NCBI GenBank assembly: GCA_038373865.1
Contig: JAXGGA010002819.1
Span: 1 to 64,000, forward strand
Source of the DNA: Uloborus plumipes
Lineage: Eukaryota; Arthropoda; Arachnida; Araneae; Uloboridae
Reading direction: 5' to 3'
DNA: 64,000 nt
The position numbers and the translations under genes are program-made. The notes beneath the pieces were generated by a model, which was given only the letters and a program-made list of their open reading frames with translations, was not told where the DNA came from and did not search any database. Position 1 is the first letter of the stretch, and each line of letters begins with the position of its first letter. Positions 48,960 to 59,446 of the stretch are shown here, piece after piece.

Positions 48960-49825
48960 ATCATATCGAAATGAAATGTTGTTTGACATGAGAAAAAAAA
49001 ACAATGTTTTTAGATTCGTTAGTAATTATCTCGGAAATAAGGAATTTTTTTTAGAAATTTTGCTTTTAGCTTCTAGAATTTTTCATAAGCCAGGCTGCAC
49101 TAGCACAGTGGCATGTAGATTATGTTTATGTTAATGGTTTGTAAATACAAGGTGGTGTTGTAAAAGCAATATTCTTAGCAAAAAATTATACGTATAAAGG
49201 GCTTAAAAACATCTTTGAGTTAAAACCCTTTCTTCAAATACAAAGGGCAATGGGTAGCACTGTTATAAATGTCCATTACCAAAAGACAGTTTACTCTAAA
49301 GGAACAAGCACAACTTTTTTGCTTCATTAGACGTAAGTCTATCATTAATACGTTAACATTAAAACACTTGAAAGCAGAAGCAGTCTATTTGGGTATTTTT
49401 CATTTGATTTTAAGCATTTATTTAAATGCTGTAGTTAGCATGTAAAACGTGTTATATAATATAAAGAAAAACAGAAATTTTAACTGATATCGATTTTTTT
49501 AACATGGAACAAAAATTGTACTACCGATTGAAAATGTTAAGCAAAATTTATTTACTGTTAAATTTTGGCAAGCAAAGAAAACAGTCTAGTACAGTAACTA
49601 TTCGTGTCCATTGTACCATCATCTAGAAGCTAAGAACACAGAGATATCAGCTTAAACGTTAATAGTGCACGATACATAATAACTTGTTAAGCACATGTGA
49701 AAAATTCCATGATGTAAATAAATATCTGCACAACTAGTGCATTTGTTGGTATAATTAATGTTACCGTACTTATTATTGCATACATTTATATGGACATGTT
49801 GACAGAGAGAACATGAAAAGCCTAC
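48960..49825 (-). other. Spacer between cassette 8 and cassette 7
   Basis: 0.87 kb of AT-rich sequence in which I see no exon, repeat or transposon. Confidence 0.6.
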
Positions 49826-49987
49826 CGTGTACGATTAAAACAGCACTTTTTTGTAAGGTATTTCCAATTCCATTGGAAACTTCACAAACATAGGAACCAT
49901 GATCAGATGGTGACGCGGAGTTAAAATGCAAAGTTCCATTTTGAAGAGAGTTGATAATAATGTGTTTTTTTGAATGTGTTTCTTTCC
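49826..49987 (-). CDS. sDscam: Cassette 8 Ig2b exon
   Basis: 162 bp, phase 1-1. It starts GKETHSKKHIIINSLQNG, has the cysteine in HGSYVCEVSNGIG and ends LIVHG. Acceptor AATTTTAG, donor GTAGGCTTT. Confidence 0.93.
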
Positions 49988-50163
49988 CTAAAATTAAAAG
50001 AAGAAAATGTTCTAGCAAATATTTAGTTACTTCTGCAAAATCAAATCATATAGAGTTTCTGCTAAATTTTAATCGTTATTGCTAAACATCTAATAGGATT
50101 GTATTTAATTTGATTCATCAAGTAAAAATTCTGCGCATGATAAAAAAAATAAACACGTTTTAA

Positions 50164-50675
50164 CCCATTAATGCCTAGCGTCCCTTTTTAGGGACGGTCC
50201 AAAAAAGGGTCTGAATTTCCCCAAAATGAACATTTCATCCAAATAATAGTGTTCAATTAGAACCTTGGTATTATTTCAATTCGGTAGTAACAGAGTGCAG
50301 CACATAGCCATTGTAAAGTGCGTTCTATGGCCGTTTTAATATGATCTTTATCAAAAATGACATCGTTCACAATCTCGAGAAAAAAGCTAAGTTTTCAAAA
50401 CTATTCCCAAATTCACAGTTTATGTTAATTGCTGATTTTATTTCTTCTTATAAAATGTCTTTTTAAATATTATATCGTAGGCAGAAAAACATTTAGAGAA
50501 AAAAGTATGTACCCTCTGGGGTCTATCGTAACTTTTAAGGGACGATTTTTCCTTCCTTAATAAAAAAATAATTTTTTACACAATATTTTTTTAATTATTT
50601 TTCCTGTCCATTAAACACTATTTGTAACCAGTATACGAAATATCTTTGGGGAAAAAAATGTCAGGCATTAATGGG
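50164..50675. mobile_element. piggyBac-like MITE, copy 1
   Basis: A 512-bp element with ends CCCATTAATGCC and GGCATTAATGGG, flanked by TTAA at 50160-50163 and 50676-50679. TTAA duplications with CCC/GGG ends are diagnostic of piggyBac-type insertion. A second copy in the opposite orientation lies at 58134-58646. Confidence 0.9.
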
Positions 50676-50825
50676 TTAAGTAACAATGTTTTAAAAATTA
50701 TTCATTCGACATTTCTATATCCTTGAGGTGCATCTAATCAGCTTCGATAAACTCTGCAGGAACGTTTTTTGTGCAATATTTTTTTTTTAATGATATCTGA
50801 ATACAGATAGTACATTTTTTAAATC

Positions 50826-50890
50826 AAAAATAAATAAATAAACAAATAAATAAATAAACAAATAAATAAATAAATAAATAAACAAATAAA
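50826..50890. repeat. AAAT/AAAC microsatellite
   Basis: About 16 tetranucleotide units of AAAT with interspersed AAAC. Confidence 0.9.
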
Positions 50891-51620
50891 TCAATATAAG
50901 TTACATACAACCATTATGTTCGGATTAAAAATTCGATTTTTTTGACACTGTTTTGTTTGGTGCTTTGTTTCCTTAAAGATATTTGTCGAAAAAATATCTT
51001 TAAGGGAAAATCCTCCTGTAGCATTAGTTTTGTTAATGTAAAATCAATCTATAAAAGCATTTTATAATCTTTATCAATCACAAAAATAATTAAGTCTACA
51101 AGCGTGGTGGTGCATGGGTACAATGTCCAGACTAAAAATAATACAGTTTTCCGATTGGTCTTTGAAGATATTTAGGGCTATCTTTTAAAATAATCACGCG
51201 TTGATTATTATCTAAATGCATGTTAAGATTAAATAGCTTCAAGCATTCAAGTTTTTCTGTTGTTTGTTGATTTCCGCGGAAAGATTAATTTTTTTTTTTT
51301 ATTTAAAGCAGCTCCTTTTAACCCTGAAATACTGCCCTCAATGAATTCTGCAAAAATTTGCATCTATTATAATGATTTTATCTAGGTTGAGCATTTATAG
51401 TTTGCGTGGGTTAAGTTGTTATTACTATTGAAGATTGAAACTAAAACGTCTCGTACAAGTATATCTATTCTTTTATTAATTTTCAAAATTTAACGCAGGA
51501 GGAAATCCCATTAAAAAGGTTTCTTCAGAAAATAAGAATAAGAAGTAACTTGCTTACGTTATTGAATCATTATAAATTAACTACTGTCATGTTGCTTAAA
51601 AATATTCATATCTCCGTTAC

Positions 51621-51737
51621 CTTTTTTCATCCACAAAATAGTTGGTGTTGGGGATCCACTTGCTGAGCAAAATAGCGAAACTTTGCTTCCCGCTACAACT
51701 TCCGAGTCATGAGGCTCTTGAACCCATATTGGTGGAG
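51621..51737 (-). CDS. sDscam: Cassette 8 Ig2a exon
   Basis: 117 bp, phase 1-1. It reads (T)PPIWVQEPHDSEVV, has the cysteine in VSLFCSASG and tryptophan in ILWMKK. Because the previous exon ends in A rather than G, the first codon is Thr instead of the Ala found in all other cassettes. Donor GTAACGGAG. Confidence 0.92.
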
Positions 51738-52203
51738 CTAAAAAATGGAGGTACTTAAATTTTAAGCAGAAGATATGAATTTCAGAGAAAAACGATGTAC
51801 GAGAGTACGAAGTTTAACAAAAGTTTAATGTTGCCAATAAAAGTAAAGGTCTAATATTAAAGTGCCCTATCCTATTATAACTAATTTTTATATGTAGAAA
51901 AAAATAAACATTTAGTACGTTCTTACAATTTTAAAATTATTTGAGTCAATAAAAGAAAAAGATGCCCTTCATTTTCAATTGCCTCTCATTTCTTTTTCAG
52001 CCCCTTGTCCAAGCGGTCCGAATTGTTATATCCATTGGTTTTTTTTTCTTCTTACAAAAAAAAAGGTTATCCATAAAAGTATTTAAATCCTTTTAAATAC
52101 TTTTATGGACAGTTTTACGGTAACTTTTAGCATTTCAATTTGTTTCATTTGCTGTGCGTGTCTCGTGACGGCATTTGATTCAATGAAAAAATATGAATAA
52201 TTA

Positions 52204-52205
<2 letters not shown>

Positions 52206-52290
<85 letters not shown>
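52206..52290. repeat. Long (TA)n array
   Basis: About 42 TA units in the Ig1-Ig2a intron of cassette 8. Confidence 0.95.
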
Positions 52291-52294
<4 letters not shown>

Positions 52295-52621
52295 GAGAAA
52301 AATGCGATTATTGCTAAATAAAAAGTTAAAAACTAATTTACTCAAATCCAACGGAGAGGAAAGATTTCGAAATAAATTGGAGATAAAAAAAGCATTAAAA
52401 TGATAAATATAACCTTGCAAACTAAACAGAAGAAAAAGACTTTTAGCAAGCTGAAGCAAAACTAACGTGTTTTAAAATAAAAATATAAGCATTGCATTTT
52501 TTTTTTCTATTGCAAAGTATTGTAAAGCATTGCGTATTTCAATATTTTTGTCCTTCTTGTGCACATTTTAAGGGCTTAAACAAATGACAAACTTTTAAAT
52601 TAAAATAAAAAAGCACCTTAC

Positions 52622-52903
52622 TCTTAACACTTAGATGAGCTGTGTAGTTGTCTTCTCCGCTGTTGTTGCTTACTAAGCAAGTGTAATTCCCAACTGATGT
52701 TTCGTCAACAGAATCAATCACTAAATTTGAAAGCATTTTGTTTGAAATAACATTGATTGATGAGCTTTTTTTTAGTGGAATTCCATCCTTTAGCCAAATG
52801 AATCTCAAAGGTGGTTTTCCTCTTGTGAGCGCACATGTGATACTTGCCATGTCTTCTGTTTTTATTTGGGGAGGGAATTGAAACGGTTGTATCTTTGGTG
52901 AAT
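52622..52903 (-). CDS. sDscam: Cassette 8 Ig1 exon
   Basis: 282 bp, phase 1-1. It starts DSPKIQPFQFPPQ and has cysteines in ASITCALT and GNYTCLVS, with tryptophan in FIWLKDG. It ends LSVK plus a single A (donor GTAAGGTGC), unlike the G of all the other Ig1 exons. Confidence 0.93.
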
Positions 52904-54153
52904 CTGTAAGGAATATGATAAGTAATAAAAATTTTGAGGAATAAGTACAAGAATATTGCATAAATGATTCTAAAAATATAAACTCAGTGTAGAAAGTTGA
53001 TTTCACATAAATGCCTTCACAAAATATCTAATCTTCCAAAAAAAGCAATGTAATAAAAACATGTTAGTAGGGTCGAATATAAATGTACTCCATCTGAGTC
53101 AAAGTATTTTTTTTTAATTTCTTTCAAACTATGTTAAAAAAATATCAATTTTATATAAAATAACTTTTATGTAAATGCTCAGAAAATGTAGCGAGGTAGC
53201 GTCGTCCTAAGTGCTAACCAAATACATTAATGTAGTCAATATTTTTCCTATTCATACTTTGTTTCATTAAACTTTTTTTTTTGAGAAAACGTCTCGAAGC
53301 AGTAGTTGTCCTAAAATAAATACATCTGCAATCAGATTATTATTAAAATATGGTTTATTATAATACTTTTACGCAATTAGCCAAATTTTGTGAACATATT
53401 TTTAAGAATCGGCCTTTTTTTAAAAAACTGAGAAAACGAAAGCTATAACGTATAAGTACGATATACGAACTTTTCTACGTTTTCGCAATTTTTCGGAGCA
53501 GTTATAACATTATGCTTACATTTTGAATGCATCACCTTAGAAAAGTACATGTATTTTGTTAAGAGCAAAAACATTACGGTGCTATTGAAAAATTTTAGTC
53601 CACAAGGAAGATATTTAACGCGTCATGAGCATTTTAGCAAATTCCGAAATATTTATTTAGGTTGTATATAGTATGCTTAAAAAATAATGATTTTGGCATT
53701 TGAAAGAAAATTTTCAAGGAAAAAGAATCAATTTTGCGCTCTACCGATAAAGAATATTAGTTGAGAATGTAGATCGTAGTTTAAAACACTCTTCTCAACA
53801 ATTCAACCTTGACAATATAAATTTAGTATGATGTTACTAAAACTTAATTTGTTATTGAAAACAATTGATGAAATACTAGCATATTTTTATTTCAAATCAG
53901 TTTTAGGAGTGCATTTCTTTAAATTATTATTTTTTTTTTATTTCTATATGAGTTGCTTGTAGATCTCAGATATATAGCGAAATGAAAAACATAATGATGA
54001 AATTTGTAGTTTTTTTATGAAATGCAAAATGTGAGGTGTGACATATATTTACAAGGAAATTAATTTATTTATACTTGAAAATGTAAACGAGAAGAAAGAC
54101 ATTTTAAAGAGCAAAAAACATGAAATTTTTAGAGAGATTTGAAATTAACTTAC

Positions 54154-54238
54154 CGTTTGAAGCAACTGTGTGAAGCAGAATATAAATACACGGGATGAGC
54201 TTGAATGTAAGATTATGCCACAAATGCATCTTCTTCAT
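54154..54238 (-). CDS. sDscam: Cassette 8 signal-peptide exon
   Basis: 85 coding bases, phase 1. MKKMHLWHNLTFKLIPCIYI runs into LLHTVASNG. An internal ATG three codons in (54227-54229) is an alternative start. Donor GTAAGTTAA. Confidence 0.86.
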
Positions 54239-54414
54239 ATCATTGATATGTATGTAAGTTGATCTTCAACGTTATTGAAAAACAATATTTTTCCCTCTAA
54301 AATCAGTAAATAGCAGAAACACACAAATGATGTTCAAGATATTCAGAATGCATGCACTTATACGATGCATCAACGTAACGCTTCAAGTCAGTTACGTATC
54401 ACAATAAGAGATGA

Positions 54415-54435
54415 ACAACTAGCGCCACGCTTGGG
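54415..54435 (-). promoter_or_regulatory. Cassette 8 promoter element, CTCF-like
   Basis: The sense strand reads CCCAAGCGTGGCGCTAGTTG, about 177 bases upstream of the ATG. The A before the core is G here. Confidence 0.82.
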
Positions 54436-55274
54436 ACAAAATATGAAACAAATTAATCTTCAAAATTGGTAGTACATCATAAAAAAGTAATATTTTTATA
54501 GTATTTTGATATATGAGATCGTATTATCTTTCTTAACATTATAACAAAAGTTTGTTTTGTCGATGAAGTCATTACCTACACTCGTATTGAAGTAAATATT
54601 ACGGTAATACGAATTTGAGAAAAAAGGTAGAAAGGCTTTCCTTTGGTACATACTAGTTCTGATTCAAATAGGTTTTTCCAAGTTTTCATATTCAAAACAT
54701 TGTAGAGCTTTGTGTACAAATGAGCTGTTCTGCTGAACTGCAAAAATGAACTGTTGTTTTTACAATATATTACTTGCAGCGGAGGTTCCACTTAAAAACT
54801 GTAATATGCACAGTAAAAAACTAAAACTAGTAATATAAGTTTCTTACAACTTTAGTAACTAGTAATATAAGTTAGCAACTTTACAGATTATTGCCATGAA
54901 ATTTAGCTGCATTATACTGTAAAAACAACAGTATAATATTGGCAGCATAGATTCCAGTTTAAAACTGTAAAATGCACGGTAGTAAACTGTAAAACCGGCA
55001 ATTTTACAGTTTAGTACTGTAAACTAGTAAACTACTGTAAAAGTATCAATTTTTCAGTTTATTACTGTAAAATTAGCAATTTTTCAGTTTATTACTGTAA
55101 AATTAGCAATTTTTACAGTTTATTACTACAAAATTAGCCGTATTTACTATAAAAACAAAATTCTTTTTTTACAGTGGACAGACGATTTTGGTGACAAATA
55201 TACAGATATGAGAGTTGCTAGAATCTAGTCTTTACTCTCTAAATATGAAAAAATACAAAAATATAGAAAATTAC
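54436..55274 (-). other. Spacer between cassette 9 and cassette 8, with tandem repeats
   Basis: 0.84 kb. The part from about 54795 to 55180 is built of degenerate repeats containing TTTACAGTTTA and TTACTGTAAAATTAGCAATT (nearly exact copies near 55050-55110). CACAGTAAAAAAC at one end and TTTTTTACAGTG at the other may be element termini. I see no exon. Confidence 0.6.
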
Positions 55275-55421
55275 CAAAAACAACTAAGTTAAATATCTTC
55301 TCAATGGACAGCCCAATGCCATTGTCTGCTGAACAAATATATTTCCCTTCCTGATGCTTCTGGACGGGTTTCAAATGCATGGTGCCATTTTCAGCTTCTT
55401 GAACTATTAAATCCTTTTGAT
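55275..55421 (-). CDS. sDscam: Cassette 9 Ig2b exon
   Basis: 147 bp, phase 1-1. It starts DQKDLIVQEAENGTMHL, has the cysteine in EGKYICSADNGIG and ends NLVVFG. Acceptor TTTCTAG, donor GTAATTTTC. There is no ATG at its start, so a simple ORF scan misses it. Confidence 0.92.
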
Positions 55422-56873
55422 CTAGAAAGAATAACTTCTAGTGAGGGAGTCAGCAGGAAAATTATATAAAAATACATGCGTTAAATTTAAAGTATGAAAA
55501 TACTCATTTCTAATCAACTCACATAATGTCGCTAATAGTTTTGCAACTATACGGACATTGATGGAAGCAAACCGATTTTTTAGCATAAATGAAAGCTACT
55601 AGTATAAAAAATATTTTGTAACTTACGAATGGCTTTTTGTTCAACTAAAGAGAAACAAAAATTGATATGCAAAGATAAATGACAAAACTAGATCCGAAAA
55701 ATGTAACAAAGAAGAGGGGGGGGGGGGTATCATAGCAAATTTTTTGGTTGTTGCACATTTTAACATGAAGTCGACCCTTCAACAACATTTTAATGACATA
55801 ATTATCTAGAGTACATTATTCATGAAAAAACCACTTTACACGTGTCTCTAGTCTTAATAGTCTTCAAAATCGTGCGAGTGCTTTTTTTTTTCTTTTTTTT
55901 TTTTTTTTTTTTCATGGCTGTACCAGAAGTTTTAGCATAAAACTTTCTAGGAATATCGCATAATTCACAAGGCCAGAGTTTATAAATATTTAGAAGAAAA
56001 AATCATCCATGTTTGCGCATAAAGTTTTGAGCAAATTCAGGTCAAAATTTTGTTGATTAGTAATCGCAGTATTGCATACGAATAAACGTGTGAAAAGTAA
56101 AGGCACACAGGCGATGAAATTACTGCACAAATAATGACATCAAAGAATAATAATAATAATATAAACTGCTCTAAATACATTAATCATTGCCATTGCCAAG
56201 AGAAAATATTAAAATAGATCTTCATTCTCTCAAAACTGTAAAATCACCTAAGCATTTTTAATTCTTCAAAAACTATTGGAGATTAACGTATTATTTAACC
56301 TATCGTGTGTTTCCTGTTTAATTTGCAAAAAAAGCATGCATGTGATAAAAAGTTATCTTAGTTCGTCAATCACTAAAATGAGAAAAACAAAAGTAAGGTT
56401 TTTACTTCTAATTTCATAAATAAAATGTTATAAATATTTATATTCTTCCTGCCTAAATTACTATCCCATTTTTGTTATTCAATTTAAAAATTTGAAATAA
56501 TACTAAAATATTCAATCCTGTGTTTTGCTTAGGCTAACAAGTTAGCAGGAGAAAAAAAGAAAAAACTAATAAAATATGTTTTAAAAATAACTTCATTTCA
56601 TTTTGTGGAAATAATTTACGGTAATAATTTTCACTACATTCACTTGTTTTGTATATTCTTAAAAATATATCACATACTAAGTAAAATCAATCAAAATTTA
56701 ACATGTTAAGTTTAAAAAAAAAATATCCACATGAACCAACGTATGAAATTTGAATGACGTAAAAGTTGCAAAGCATCACATTACAAAGTCTTTAATAGTA
56801 TCGAGTAGTAATATCAAATCTTTAATTGATTCGCTTACCATATAGAACTGAACATAAAAACAAAATAAAATAC

Positions 56874-56990
56874 CTGACTTTCTAAACGATATTTTAGGGC
56901 TTGGTGTCCCAGTAGCTGAGCAAAGAATTCGAACACTTTCTCCTTCAATGGCTTCAATGTCATGGGGCTCATTGGCCCATGATGGTGGGG
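56874..56990 (-). CDS. sDscam: Cassette 9 Ig2a exon
   Basis: 117 bp, phase 1-1. It starts APPSWANEPHDIEAIEGE, has the cysteine in VRILCSATG and ends PKISFRKSG. The C-strand tryptophan is replaced by Phe. Donor GTATTTTAT. Confidence 0.92.
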
Positions 56991-57738
56991 CTAAAAAAAT
57001 GTACAATTAGATAGGTTTAAGAAGTTTTTAATTAGCAATAAATAACTGCTAATTATGTTACTTTATATTGGATTTCAAAGATAAGCATACGTTAATAAAA
57101 TGCAGTAATGTATGAAGATCTATATTTTCTACCTGTATATTATCAAATGAATCAAATAAATATAAATTGTACTTATTTATTTTTTCTTGTAACTAAGCAC
57201 TGTTATTATTACGAAAAAAATCATGCAATTATTTTGTAGTGTTTTATATGGCTATATACATAATGATTTTTTAACAACAACTGTTTAAATATAACGAGAG
57301 CAAATCTTAATATTTAAAATCAAAATACAAAGAAACCACCTAAATTATTCAAAAATCACTTGAAAATATAATGTAGGATGCACAGTATATTATATATTAT
57401 GAGATATATAATATTCAAATGCTACCAAAATCACCAGACTATCACCTACCAAGACCTGAACCAAAGTCTTATGATTTAAATTCAACAAAATGTATGCTTA
57501 AGCAATAATAAAATTATGAGATGAAGATGATTCAAATTAGAGAAATTTTAATGTAATATTAACTTAAGAACAGAGAAAAGTAAACAAGTTCTGTTAAAAA
57601 TTACACAAATGACTGAACTTTTACCTTGCGTGTTAATATACGTAACTCTAAAACAAGATTCGATCTCTTAAAAACGAGAGCACATATTTTTCTACAACTA
57701 ATTAATAAATTTTTAATAGGAAAAGTCGACGAGGTTAC

Positions 57739-58020
57739 CTTTTACTGTTAAAAAAGCTGAAAAGCTATCCATTCCATGAGGTCCACTTACAACACATGTA
57801 TAGTTTCCAATAGATGATTCGGTAACTGGATCAAATACTATGTTGGAGAATTTTTCGTCCATTTTGATGCTTACTGTTTTACTACTTTTTAAGAGGTGTC
57901 CATTCCTGTACCATTTATAAGAAATAGGAGATCCACCACGCATTATCATGCACGTAATTATGGTTTTGTCTCCTATTTGAATATTTTGAGGAAATTGAAA
58001 TGGTTGGATTTTTGGTGATT
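57739..58020 (-). CDS. sDscam: Cassette 9 Ig1 exon
   Basis: 282 bp, phase 1-1. It starts ESPKIQPFQFPQN and has cysteines in TIITCMIM and GNYTCVVS, with tryptophan in YKWYRNG. It ends LTVKG before GTAACCTCG. Acceptor CTTTTTAG. Confidence 0.94.
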
Positions 58021-58133
58021 CTAAAAAGGAATACACATACCTATTAATAATCAAAGGAGCATTAATGCATACATCAAATATATATATTCATTATAGCAAC
58101 AATTTATGATTATCTTGTTTATTGATTTTTTAA

Positions 58134-58646
58134 CCCATTAATGCCTGAATATTTTTTTCCAAAGATATTTTGTATACTGGTTACAAACGGTGTTTAATGG
58201 ACAGGAAAAATAATGAAAAAAATATTATGTAAAAAATAATTGTTTTATTAAGGAAAGAAAAATCGTCCCTCAAAAGTTACGATAGACCCCAGAGGGTACA
58301 TACTTGTTTTACTCAAATTTTTTTCTGCCTGCGATATAATATTTAAAAAGACATTTTATAAGAAGAAATAAAATCAGCAATTAACATAAACTGGGAAGCT
58401 AGGAATAACTTTGAAAACTTAGCTTTTTTCCTTGAGATTGTGAACGATGTCATTTTTGATAAAGATCATATTAAAACTGCTACAGAACACACTTTACAAT
58501 GGTTATGTGCTGCAGTCTGTTAATAACGGATTAAAAAAACACCAAGGTACTAATTGAACACTATTATTTGGTTGAACTGTTCATTTTGGGGAAATTCGGA
58601 CCCTTTTTTGGACCTTCCTTTTAAAAGGACGCTTGGCAGTAATAGG
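58134..58646. mobile_element. piggyBac-like MITE, copy 2
   Basis: A 513-bp reverse-orientation relative of 50164-50675, flanked by TTAA at 58130-58133 and 58647-58650. Shared interior phrases include AAAAATCGTCCCT and CCAGAGGGTACATACT (sense of one copy, complement of the other). One terminus has decayed to GGCAGTAATAGG. Confidence 0.9.
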
Positions 58647-59146
58647 TTAAAATCAATTCATTTTTTTACTTTTTGCATATTCTAGGAACAGTTTGGAGTA
58701 TTTTTAAGAAAAAGAATTTTAATGATCAATTATACTAATGATATATATTTATTTAATATAACATATAGATGCGAGGAAATGCTATGAGAAGAAATTTCAT
58801 TTCTGAAAAGTCTTCAAAACAGTTTTCAAAAAAAAAAAAAAATCTATACAGTTATCATGAAAATGAGAAATTTATTTTTTACTCTTGCCATGGGCCGTAC
58901 GGGAAATAGTCTTACAAATAAAACGCTGATACAGGAAATTTTTGAGGAAAATATTACGACTTATTATTATGACTTATTTGATCTACAATTTGACTAGTAA
59001 CTTAAATTCAAAAAAAAATCGGAGTTTCTTAGAATTTGATGCGCAGTAGGTTCGAAATTTTTGACTGCTTACATTTTATCTTAAATACACAATTTTTTAA
59101 TACTTGATGTTAAGAAAAAAGTATACAGTTAAGTAAAATCACTTAC

Positions 59147-59198
59147 CATTCGCAGCAGAAAGGGTGAAGATCATCATTGAGATGCAAACTAAAAGCAT
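59147..59198 (-). CDS. sDscam: Cassette 9 signal-peptide exon
   Basis: 52 coding bases, phase 1. MLLVCISMMIFTLSAANG is a compact signal peptide with an AAN cleavage region. Donor GTAAGTGAT. TTTCAGTG lies about 20 bases upstream and could be an initiator. Confidence 0.87.
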
Positions 59199-59423
59199 TT
59201 TTCTTGAACTACACTGAAACAATTTTGCAACACGTAAAATTATCTTAACCCATAGGTGATCTAATATCATAAAACATATTAGAATAAACTCAGATTCTTC
59301 GTCACAACCTTTAAACGAGATATATGTTTACATAGTGCTATAAAAAAGTACCACAAACTATGTGACGCTCGGCTTTATGCATTATTGTGATCTAAACACG
59401 GTTCCGACTAGTAGTTCAGCTCT

Positions 59424-59446
59424 GAACTACCAGCGCCACACATTGG
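59424..59446 (-). promoter_or_regulatory. Cassette 9 promoter element, CTCF-like variant
   Basis: The sense strand reads CCAATGTGTGGCGCTGGTAG. The GTGGCGCT core and the CC spacing are kept, with G in place of A at two positions. A TATA-like GCATAAAG lies about 50 bases downstream. Confidence 0.75.

Larger units (their letters stand above)
49826..54435 (-). other. sDscam: Cassette 8
   Basis: A complete four-exon cassette of 4.6 kb. The Ig2 intron (49988-51620) carries the piggyBac-like MITE at 50164-50675 and an AAAT/AAAC tract at 50826-50890. The Ig1-Ig2a intron (51738-52621) carries a hairpin near 52068-52112 and the long (TA)n at 52206-52290. The signal-Ig1 intron (52904-54153) is plain AT-rich sequence. 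Confidence 0.9.
55275..59446 (-). other. sDscam: Cassette 9
   Basis: A complete four-exon cassette of 4.2 kb. The Ig2 intron (55422-56873) has a poly-G run near 55716-55727 and T tracts near 55881-55911. The Ig1-Ig2a intron (56991-57738) is plain. The signal-Ig1 intron (58021-59146) holds piggyBac-like MITE copy 2. Confidence 0.9.
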
